Source: Chitinophagales bacterium (lineage in GTDB: Bacteria; Bacteroidota; Bacteroidia; Chitinophagales; UBA2359). From it: a stretch of 7,554 nt of DNA. A program made the translations under genes and the position numbers. Positions 1 through 4,865 of the stretch are shown here, in pieces. The stretch covers positions 1 to 7,554 of the forward strand of contig JAHDIA010000288.1 in NCBI GenBank assembly GCA_020631035.1, read 5' to 3'. The notes under the pieces are model-generated. The model was not told the DNA's origin. It made no database searches and saw nothing but the letters and a program-made list of their open reading frames with translations. Numbering within the stretch: position 1 is the first letter of the stretch; each line of letters starts with the position of its first letter.

Positions 1-159
1 GAAGCACAAAGCCATTCGTAACTCGTAACTCTAAATTCTAAACTCCAATGTAGAATGACGAGTGTAGAATGACGAGTGTAGAATATAGAATGTAGAATAG
101 AATGGAACAGGAAGCACAAAGCCATTCGTAACTCGTAACTCTAAATTCTAAACTCCAAT
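1..159. repeat. 49-bp direct repeat pair (1-49 and 111-159)
   Basis: Bases 1-49 recur exactly at 111-159, starting GAAGCACAAAGCC and ending AACTCCAAT, with a period of 110 bp. Internally each copy is built from near-repeated words (ACTCGTAACTC, CTAAATTCTAAACTC). The left copy begins at the window edge, so the repeat unit may be longer. No open reading frame covers it. This looks like intergenic dispersed-repeat DNA; its function is unknown. Confidence 0.9.
49..104. repeat. 14-bp tandem repeat, about four copies
   Basis: Four consecutive 14-mers begin with TGTAGAAT: 49-62 and 63-76 are identical (TGTAGAATGACGAG), while 77-90 and 91-104 diverge after the eighth base. The same words reappear at 165-175. 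An inverse copy lies at 204-218 (CGTCATTCTAAACTC), which matches the reverse complement of 60-74 at 14 of 15 bases, so the block could fold back on itself. There are no unique spacers, so it is not a CRISPR array. Confidence 0.85.
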
Positions 160-438
160 ATAGAATGTAGAATGATACATCTTATAAGCCAAAATCTCAA
201 ATTCGTCATTCTAAACTCAAAAAATTCTAATTTTTTCATGGGGCAAGGTCATTGGTTTTTGGCTACGCTCACTCTGGTTAGCCAACGCATGTTTTTGGCT
301 GCGTTTTAAATTTCATCCACCCGCTCATCCAACGCTTCTAACATTAAAAACAAACCATTGCCTCTATTCTATTCGTTTGCCATTTGTGCATTCGTGACTT
401 TTAAAAGAATAAAACTACTAACCTTAAATTAATTAACA
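160..438. other. intergenic region with small inverted and direct repeats
   Basis: I see no gene here. A 7-bp inverted repeat, TTGGCTA (259-265) and TAGCCAA (279-285), encloses a 13-nt loop. The word GTTTTTGGCT occurs at 255-264 and again at 291-300. The stretch 340-438 directly precedes the gene at 439 and is AT-rich. A TTCGTTTG at 372-379 is one base from the Bacteroidota -7 consensus but has no -33 partner at a suitable distance, so I do not call a promoter. Confidence 0.5.
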
Positions 439-1260
439 ATGCTAAACCACAACTGGTATCCTATTGACCCTAGTTTAACCAACAAGGGCGCCTTTCACGC
501 CTTATCTCAAGAGAAAAATGCAGGCAGATTAAAACCTATACCATTGGATAAAAACGATCAAGCTTTTGCTCAAATTCGAGTATTACAAAACAGTTTGAGT
601 ATGGACACTGCCCAAAGTTTGGGAGTAGCCGTTGCATCCATTCAAAGCAATTTCAGGGCCTTTTGTCTAACCTATGAAGTAATGATGTTTTCAGATAAAG
701 TATCTACCAAGCCTGTTGGTGGTAAAATTTATGGGACACGTTGGGGAGCGGGTTTGCGGGTTATGCTCAAAGTTGCTAATGTTGATATAAATGCTGAAGC
801 CAAGCTCACTTTTGGAGCCATTGCTGCTTCCGCTCAGTTGGGAATGGCAAGTGTTGAATATGAAATCAATGTGATTGGGATCAATGATCCTAAAATTGTA
901 TCCTTACTACCTGGACCTGGAGAATTTAATTTTGAAAGTTATTCAAAAATTCTAGACGCTGCAGACGAAGTAAAAAAGTATATGTCAAAAAAAGATGCAA
1001 AACTAGAAGCCAAACCTTTTCAAGTTTTCTTGACCGACGATTTTAAAAGAGATGTATTTAAAGATAGTCAATCTGTGATTTTTGCTTGCCGACAAGTAAT
1101 GAATAAAACCAACTTATTAAACGCACTTAAAAAGGCAGACTCACGCTACAACAAAGAAATCATTAAATCAACCTATAAAAAATTTGGGATTAATGACCAA
1201 ACTGAACGCCCTAACAAAGATAAAAGAGTAAAGGCAGAACATTTTTTAAATGCGGATTAA
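439..1260 (+). CDS. hypothetical protein, 273 aa, no recognised family
   Basis: I do not recognise this protein. It has no signal peptide, no membrane segment and no obvious catalytic motif, so it is probably cytoplasmic. Residues about 60-150 are rich in alternating hydrophobic, probably beta-strand segments, with a distinctive stretch YGTRWGAGLRVMLKV near 98-112 followed by an Ala/Gly-rich part (AKLTFGAIAASAQLGMA, 121-137). A Pro/Gly turn (LLPGPGEF, 156-163) leads into a more charged half. The last 50 residues are Lys-rich and look helical. The ATG at 439 follows an AT-rich leader without a Shine-Dalgarno sequence, usual for Bacteroidota. It is the only protein-coding gene called on the plus strand. 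Its TAA lies 3 nt from the paaC stop codon, so it is not part of the paa operon. An uninterrupted 273-codon frame with ordinary composition argues for a real gene. Confidence 0.75.
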   Translation: MLNHNWYPIDPSLTNKGAFHALSQEKNAGRLKPIPLDKNDQAFAQIRVLQNSLSMDTAQSLGVAVASIQSNFRAFCLTYEVMMFSDKVSTKPVGGKIYGTRWGAGLRVMLKVANVDINAEAKLTFGAIAASAQLGMASVEYEINVIGINDPKIVSLLPGPGEFNFESYSKILDAADEVKKYMSKKDAKLEAKPFQVFLTDDFKRDVFKDSQSVIFACRQVMNKTNLLNALKKADSRYNKEIIKSTYKKFGINDQTERPNKDKRVKAEHFLNAD

Positions 1261-1263
1261 ATT

Positions 1264-2025
1264 TCACCAACTTGCATTTTCATCCATTCTTACAACCTCT
1301 GTCATTTCGTCAAGTAAAGGCTTGAGATGTTCTGTATGATAAGCTTTGCGTCCACCCAATTGTGGTTTTAGAATTGTTATATCAGGCATTTCTAATCCTG
1401 CTTTTTCTATGAGTGTTTGTATTGTCTCTACCCATTTGGTTTGCAGGGCATTTTCACCAGAAAAGATTTTTTCTTCTTGGAGCGTTTTTTCGTATTCACT
1501 GGGTTCAAAAATACCTAGCGCATAAGGCATTGCTTCATTGATTGCTGACTGTATACGCGCCTTGCTTTCTTCATTGCCTTGAGCTAGTAATTTGATCCAG
1601 ACATTGGCGTGCATGGTATGGTACTTGATTTCCCCTTTGATTTTTTTAGCCAATTGTGCCAAAGGTTCAAAGCTCGCATTTTGCAGTTCTTCGTATCTCA
1701 AACCATCGGCATAATCGAATAAAAAGTGTCGAACAAGCGAGAATGCATAATCAACTGTAGGTAGTTCTACCAAATGACAACACTTAAACTCTTTTTCACT
1801 TCTTTTAAAGCCAAGTATATCTGGATTGGCTTCCCCAAAGTGTTCGTGCAAAATGGTATACAATTGAAAGGCGTGTCCTATTTTATCTTGTGCCATAGAA
1901 GAAAAAGCAATGTCTTCCTCCAAGGTTGGGCCAATGCCTGTCCATTCAGAATTGCGGTGTCCCAAAATAAGGGCATCATCTGCCATTTTGAACAATAATT
2001 CTTTGATTGCTTCGTCTCTATGCAT
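1264..2025 (-). CDS. paaC: 1,2-phenylacetyl-CoA epoxidase subunit PaaC
   Basis: PaaC is the ferritin-like structural partner of the catalytic subunit PaaA in the multicomponent epoxidase that converts phenylacetyl-CoA to ring-1,2-epoxyphenylacetyl-CoA in the cytoplasm. Recognisable stretches are LILGHRNSEW (19-28), the helix TLEEDIAFSSMAQDKIGHA (34-52), GEIKYHTMHANVW (131-143) and the family's C-terminal signature GGRKAYHTEHLKPLLDEM (224-241). From the chosen ATG at 2025 the protein is 253 aa, close to the roughly 250 aa usual for the family. An upstream in-frame ATG at 2112 would add 29 residues lying wholly over paaB, so I reject it. The start overlaps the paaB stop by 8 nt (ATGCATAG), a translational-coupling arrangement. 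It is the last gene of the operon here; paaD does not follow. Confidence 0.95.
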   Translation of the reverse strand: MHRDEAIKELLFKMADDALILGHRNSEWTGIGPTLEEDIAFSSMAQDKIGHAFQLYTILHEHFGEANPDILGFKRSEKEFKCCHLVELPTVDYAFSLVRHFLFDYADGLRYEELQNASFEPLAQLAKKIKGEIKYHTMHANVWIKLLAQGNEESKARIQSAINEAMPYALGIFEPSEYEKTLQEEKIFSGENALQTKWVETIQTLIEKAGLEMPDITILKPQLGGRKAYHTEHLKPLLDEMTEVVRMDENASW

Positions 2026-2386
2026 CTTTGTTTCTATTTTTAAATGCTGTGATTTTATCTCTAGTTTTGTAGACAACTGCCTCTCTATGTTTTTTACTTG
2101 GTGTGGTTTCAAACATCTCTATTTCCGATTCTTCCAAACCAAAAATATTGCTTGTTTTCGCCACCCATAATCCTGTTGTGGTTTGGCGTCTACCGTATTG
2201 TTCTTTGGCAAGCACCAAAGCCATTTCGTGATTGGCTGCTTGTAGGGAGCCTACATGGGTATAGGCTGTTCCTGTTTTCTTTTGGTGAAACACTTCAAAG
2301 GACTCCCAAAAATTGTCCATATTGCTTTCAGCATTTTCGCCTTTTTCCAAATCTACCCGATTGATGCGAGGGTCTAGGGATTTCAT
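2018..2386 (-). CDS. paaB: 1,2-phenylacetyl-CoA epoxidase subunit PaaB
   Basis: PaaB is the small non-catalytic subunit that holds PaaAC heterodimers together in the epoxidase. The conserved core spans residues about 26-110: FWESFEVFHQ, THVGSLQAANHEMALVLAKE (43-62), then YGRRQTTTGLWVAKTSNI (64-81). These correspond to the HVGSLHAAD, ARDAY-RR and WVVKASEI segments of the enterobacterial protein. At 122 aa it is longer than the 95-aa E. coli form because of an N-terminal extension starting MKSLDPRINR, which I associate with Bacteroidota PaaB; this supports the ATG at 2386 over the internal Met23. It overlaps paaC by 8 nt. It is separated from paaA by 274 bp, an unusually wide gap for this operon, filled by a gene remnant and AT-rich repeats. 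Confidence 0.95.
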   Translation of the reverse strand: MKSLDPRINRVDLEKGENAESNMDNFWESFEVFHQKKTGTAYTHVGSLQAANHEMALVLAKEQYGRRQTTTGLWVAKTSNIFGLEESEIEMFETTPSKKHREAVVYKTRDKITAFKNRNKDA

Positions 2387-2410
2387 TTATTTAATTTAAT
2401 TAAATTAAAG

Positions 2411-2653
2411 ATTGAAAATTGAAAATTCAAGATTATGGTTCTTATCTAGCAGTTTTTAAAAGATATTTTATAAATCCGCTTATTTGTTTGGATATAGAAA
2501 GTAATTCGTCTTTTAATTTTTCAAAAGTGTCATTATCAAACATTTCTAGTTCTTTTGCTAAAATCAATTGACTTCTCAAGTCTGAAGCAGAGCCTTTTGC
2601 ATAGGTTAAATTGCAAGTTAATCCGTCTAAATTTTGAATCTTAAATTTTGAAT
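2411..2653. repeat. imperfect inverted repeat flanking an insert between paaA and paaB
   Basis: The arm at 2411-2430 (ATTGAAAATTGAAAATTCAA) and the arm at 2634-2653 (TTGAATCTTAAATTTTGAAT) are inverted copies matching at 17 of 20 positions. They enclose the four-helix-bundle remnant. The left arm overlaps a 17-bp word (2418-2434) that recurs exactly at 4519-4535, so it belongs to a dispersed AT-rich family. Because the arms are low-complexity A/T DNA, part of the match may be chance. Confidence 0.55.
2442..2612 (-). pseudogene. truncated four-helix-bundle (23S rRNA IVS/S23-type) protein gene, C-terminal fragment
   Basis: Minus-strand translation gives NLTYAKGSASDLRSQL, then ILAKELEMFDNDTFEKLKDE, then LLSISKQISGFIKYLLKTAR and a TAA at 2444-2442. 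The order AKGSASxL-xxQLxxAKEL ... ISKxISGxIKxL is the C-terminal half of the four-helix-bundle family first known from intervening sequences in 23S rRNA genes and common as stand-alone genes in Bacteroidota. Family members are usually about 115-130 aa; only about 56 residues remain, with no start codon and repeat-like sequence where the N-terminal half should be. The frame continues open back to the paaA TGA, so it is in phase with paaA, but a TGA separates them. I infer a decayed insertion in the operon. The family call rests on motif recognition only. Confidence 0.7.
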
Positions 2654-2660
2654 TATACTC

Positions 2661-3650
2661 TCACGCTAGTGGTACTGTTCTTACTCTTTCTGGGCGGAGT
2701 AGTGCGTCAGTTACCCATTGGTGGTGTTCTTTGACCCAGCGGCGGACTGCCAAGCGTTCTTTGTTACAGGGACCGTCTCCTTTGATGACTCGGTAAAATT
2801 CGTCCCAGTCTGGATCGGACATTTCCCAGCGTTTGGTTTCGGAATTTTTGCGTAAATTGGGATCGGGTATACTCAGTCCCAATTCCAGTATTTTGGGTAC
2901 ATATTGATCTAGGAATTGATTGCGCATATCATCATTTGATGCCAATTTTACTTTCCAGCGCATCAACTGTTCAGAGTGAACCGATTGTTTGTCTGGCGGA
3001 CCAAAAAAGTGCATCAAAGGTTGCCACCAACGATTGACAGCATCTTGCAGCATTTGACGTTGTTCAGGCGTACCTACAGCCAAGGCAACCAAATTGTCAT
3101 GTCCTTGCTTGAGGTGGAAAGCTTCTTCTGCACAAATACGTTTTAATGCACGACAGTAAGGACCATACGACCCTTTGGAATTGATTAATTGATTGACAAT
3201 TGCTGCACCATCTACCAAAAATCCAATGACAGCGATGTCGCCCCAGGTCTCTGCTGGATAGTTGAATACATTAGAGTATTTGGCTTTGCCAATCATTAAA
3301 TCGTTGAGCATTGCCTCACGAGATTTGCCTAGGGTTTCGGCGGCATTGTACAACAACTGTGCATGCCCGACCTCATCTTGTACCTTGGCAATGAGTGCCA
3401 TTTTTCTTTTAAAGTTGGGAGCGCGCGTAATCCAAGTACCTTCGGGCAAAGCACCAATCAATTCAGAATTGGCATGTTGCTCAATCATACGTGTCAACTG
3501 CTTTCGATACATTTTGGGCATCCAATCAGAAGGCTCTATTTTTTGTCCGTTATCAATTTTGGCTTGGAAAGCGTCGAGTAGTTCTTGACTTTCTTCGACT
3601 TCTTGCTTGTTTCTGGGATCATTGGGATCAATGAATGCATTTCCGTACAT
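2661..3650 (-). CDS. paaA: 1,2-phenylacetyl-CoA epoxidase catalytic subunit PaaA
   Basis: PaaA carries the diiron centre that uses O2 and electrons from the reductase PaaE to epoxidise the ring of phenylacetyl-CoA. Numbered from the chosen start, likely iron ligands are present: Glu63 in HANSELIGALPEG, Glu93 and His96 in KVQDEVGHAQ, Asp147 in FLVDGAAIVNQ, and Glu176 and His179 in CAEEAFHLKQ. Other family blocks are DWMPKMYRK (42-50), YSNVFNYPAETWGDI, NRWWQPLMHFFGPPD and GDGPCNKERLAVRR. The protein is 329 aa from the ATG at 3650, near the family's usual 310-330. The frame stays open to an ATG at 3746, but those 32 extra residues are hydrophobic, resemble nothing in PaaA and are encoded by a hairpin, so I exclude them. 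It is first of the three epoxidase genes and downstream of the TetR gene on the same strand. Confidence 0.97.
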   Translation of the reverse strand: MYGNAFIDPNDPRNKQEVEESQELLDAFQAKIDNGQKIEPSDWMPKMYRKQLTRMIEQHANSELIGALPEGTWITRAPNFKRKMALIAKVQDEVGHAQLLYNAAETLGKSREAMLNDLMIGKAKYSNVFNYPAETWGDIAVIGFLVDGAAIVNQLINSKGSYGPYCRALKRICAEEAFHLKQGHDNLVALAVGTPEQRQMLQDAVNRWWQPLMHFFGPPDKQSVHSEQLMRWKVKLASNDDMRNQFLDQYVPKILELGLSIPDPNLRKNSETKRWEMSDPDWDEFYRVIKGDGPCNKERLAVRRWVKEHHQWVTDALLRPERVRTVPLA

Positions 3651-3673
3651 AGTTAACGTTTTGTTTTCAATCA

Positions 3674-3774
3674 AAAAAAGAGGAAAAATTGGTAGTGGCA
3701 CGATGATGCCAAAAGTTTGGATGTCAATGGGTAATTTCATCAGCAATAGATGCTGGCATTGATGCCACTACCAA
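3674..3774 (-). terminator. long hairpin plus T-tract between tetR and paaA (terminator or attenuator)
   Basis: A perfect 12-bp inverted repeat, TTGGTAGTGGCA (3689-3700) and TGCCACTACCAA (3763-3774), is extended past a small internal loop by ATGCCA (3706-3711) with TGGCAT (3754-3759), leaving a 42-nt loop. On the minus strand the second arm is followed by TTTTTCCTCTTTTTTT (3688-3673 region). It begins 30 nt after the tetR stop and ends about 25 nt before the paaA start, so it could end tetR transcription or control entry into paaA. The large loop makes it less typical than a simple terminator. Confidence 0.5.
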
Positions 3775-3803
3775 AATTATCTTTATTAAACTATTCAACC
3801 ACT

Positions 3804-4397
3804 TTAGCTTGGTGAATGTTTTGTTTTTATTCCATCAAATAACAAATCTATAAGCATATTGCTTATTTCTTCTACGGTATACTTTCCATTGGGTTGATAC
3901 CATTCATAAATCCAGTTCATGGATGAAAATAGGGAGAGGATGTAAAACTTGACGTCAACTTCCCTAAATATAGCGTTTTTTATTCCATCTTGCACAATTT
4001 TAACAAAAATCGCCTCATATTTGTTGCGCATTGTCTTAAATTCTACCAAATGCTCTTCTTTTAAAAAACGCCATTCGTGTAAAAATACCGCCGAAGCATC
4101 CAAGTTATTGGTGATGACTTGAATGTTTGCTCGAATTGCTTCTTTTAGTTTTTCATCTGCTCTCAAATTGGGATCGACTTTGCTTTGAGCCTCAAAGAAT
4201 TGCTCGGCCATATCGTAGCAGATTTCCTTTAAAATTTGCTCTTTGGAGCGAATATGATTGTACAAGCTAGCAGGTTCAATGCCTACTGCAGATGCCAAAT
4301 CTCGCATAGAGGTTGCCTTGTATCCCTTCTCTCTAAAAAGGTTTTGGGCAGTCTCTCTGATTTGTCTTTTTCGATCAGATTTTGTTTTATATTTCAT
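3804..4397 (-). CDS. TetR-family transcriptional regulator, probable regulator of the paa genes
   Basis: The N-terminal 60 residues form a typical TetR DNA-binding domain: RETAQNLFREKGYKATSMRD (14-33) and the helix-turn-helix LASAVGIEPASLYNHIRSKE (34-53). The remaining part, about residues 75-190, is helical and variable, as expected for the ligand-binding and dimerisation domain. The length of 197 aa is normal for the family. It lies directly upstream of paaA on the same strand, and TetR-type PaaR repressors that respond to phenylacetyl-CoA are known in other bacteria; the paa role and ligand here are inferred from context. A palindrome 24 bp upstream of the start, adjoining a candidate promoter, suggests autoregulation. 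The ATG at 4397 gives the normal MKYKTKSDRKRQ start before helix 1. Confidence 0.9.
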   Translation of the reverse strand: MKYKTKSDRKRQIRETAQNLFREKGYKATSMRDLASAVGIEPASLYNHIRSKEQILKEICYDMAEQFFEAQSKVDPNLRADEKLKEAIRANIQVITNNLDASAVFLHEWRFLKEEHLVEFKTMRNKYEAIFVKIVQDGIKNAIFREVDVKFYILSLFSSMNWIYEWYQPNGKYTVEEISNMLIDLLFDGIKTKHSPS

Positions 4398-4420
4398 CTG
4401 TTGTTGCTTATGCTTATCCT

Positions 4421-4438
4421 AACTAACGTTTGTTAGTT
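4421..4438. promoter_or_regulatory. palindromic operator, probable TetR-protein binding site
   Basis: AACTAACGTTTGTTAGTT is a perfect 7-bp inverted repeat (AACTAAC and GTTAGTT) around a 4-bp spacer, a typical size and form for TetR-family operators. It starts 24 bp upstream of the tetR ATG and is 1 bp downstream of a candidate -7 element, so bound protein would cover the transcription start. The core TAACGTTT recurs at 3654-3661, next to the paaA start codon. Confidence 0.65.
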
Positions 4439-4439
4439 G

Positions 4440-4471
4440 CGAATTTAAACGATATTTCTTTAACATGCAAA
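4440..4471 (-). promoter_or_regulatory. candidate Bacteroidota promoter of tetR
   Basis: On the minus strand TTTG (4471-4468) and TAAATTCG (4447-4440) are separated by 20 nt. The Bacteroidota sigma consensus is TTTG or TTG at -33 and TAnnTTTG at -7 with about 19-21 nt between; the -7 here matches 7 of 8 positions. The palindromic operator follows immediately. Not experimentally supported. Confidence 0.45.
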
Positions 4472-4518
4472 TTTTTTTGAGGGGAGTATTGGGGAATTGA
4501 TGATTTAAAATTAAGGGA

Positions 4519-4535
4519 ATTGAAAATTCAAGATT
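4519..4535. repeat. dispersed AT-rich repeat, second copy of 2418-2434
   Basis: ATTGAAAATTCAAGATT occurs exactly at 4519-4535 and at 2418-2434. Related A/T words follow here to 4550 and reappear at 4815-4836. In both places the repeat borders a piece of inserted-looking DNA: the gene remnant between paaA and paaB, and the structured segment between tetR and the ATPase gene. Low complexity limits how much can be concluded. Confidence 0.6.
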
Positions 4536-4551
4536 GAAAATTAAAAATTTG

Positions 4552-4579
4552 GTAGAGACCTTGCATGCAAGGTCTGTAC
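4552..4579. repeat. 28-bp palindromic repeat element
   Basis: The sequence from 4552 to 4579 is a near-perfect palindrome centred on TTGCATGCAA, with arms running GTAGAGACC outward; only the 4555/4576 pair mismatches. As RNA it would form a tight hairpin on either strand. Similar GTAGAGAC-TTGCATGCAA palindromes are, as I recall, common intergenic repeats in cyanobacteria and some Bacteroidota; that memory needs a search. There is no T-tract directly after it, so I do not call it a terminator. Confidence 0.75.
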
Positions 4580-4812
4580 AGATGTGTGGCGTGTGGCGGA
4601 TGGATGATAGATACGACGGAGGGTAAAGAGATGCGATGTCTACGCCAGATAGTAGTGGATATGGCGGTTTTCCGAGTGGTATGTGGAGACATCCCGAAAA
4701 TCGGGATAATCTGTACTGGCGTGGTGGTGTTGCGAAATATTTCCCCAATGCCGCCATAGGAGCGGATAGCTGGGAGTCGCCTTTGTCCGAAGATTGAGCG
4801 TTCCGTTCTAAA
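4580..4812. other. non-coding structured segment between tetR and the P-type ATPase gene
   Basis: This stretch is visibly richer in G+C than the A/T repeats on both sides and holds several perfect inverted repeats: GATGTCT (4635-4641) with AGACATC (4687-4693); ACGCCAG (4642-4648) with CTGGCGT (4716-4722); TATGGCGG (4660-4667) with CCGCCATA (4751-4758); and a tight hairpin ATCCCGA-AAA-TCGGGAT (4691-4707). Several pairings are mutually exclusive. A 112-codon minus-strand frame crosses it (4757-4419), but it runs through the palindrome and the promoter and operator of tetR, so I regard it as non-coding. It could be a composite mobile repeat or a structured RNA; nothing identifies which. Confidence 0.5.
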
Positions 4813-4825
4813 GAAATTGAAGATT

Positions 4826-4858
4826 AAAAATTCAATTGGACCGCCGAAGCGGATTGAA
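4826..4858 (-). terminator. Rho-independent terminator of the P-type ATPase gene
   Basis: On the minus strand, starting 8 nt after the ATPase stop codon, TTCAAT-CCGC, a TTCG tetraloop and GCGG-tcca-ATTGAA form a stem of 4 G/C and 6 mostly A/T pairs with a 4-nt bulge on one side, followed by TTTTT (4830-4826). A UUCG loop closed by C-G is exceptionally stable, and the position is right. The bulge lowers certainty. Confidence 0.6.
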
Positions 4859-4865
4859 AACTCAA

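Noticed and set aside
49..159. CRISPR array suspected from short regular repeats
   Set aside because: The 14-bp units are directly adjacent with no unique spacers, and only two copies of the 49-bp unit exist.
358..379. Promoter for the gene at 439 (TTG at 358-360 with TTCGTTTG at 372-379)
   Set aside because: The spacing is only 11 nt, far below the roughly 19-21 nt expected, and the -7 element has a mismatch at the conserved A.
2026..2112. N-terminal extension of PaaC from an ATG at 2112
   Set aside because: It lies wholly over the paaB coding region and would make PaaC about 30 residues longer than the family; the ATG at 2025 gives a normal 8-nt overlap.
3651..3746. N-terminal extension of PaaA from an upstream in-frame ATG at 3746
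   Set aside because: The 32 residues are unlike any PaaA N-terminus I know and are encoded by a long hairpin and T-tract; the ATG at 3650 gives the normal length.
4419..4757. 112-codon minus-strand open frame between tetR and the ATPase gene
   Set aside because: It runs through a 28-bp palindrome, AT-rich repeats and the tetR promoter and operator; its translation is Pro/Ser-rich with no family features. More likely an open frame through repeat DNA.
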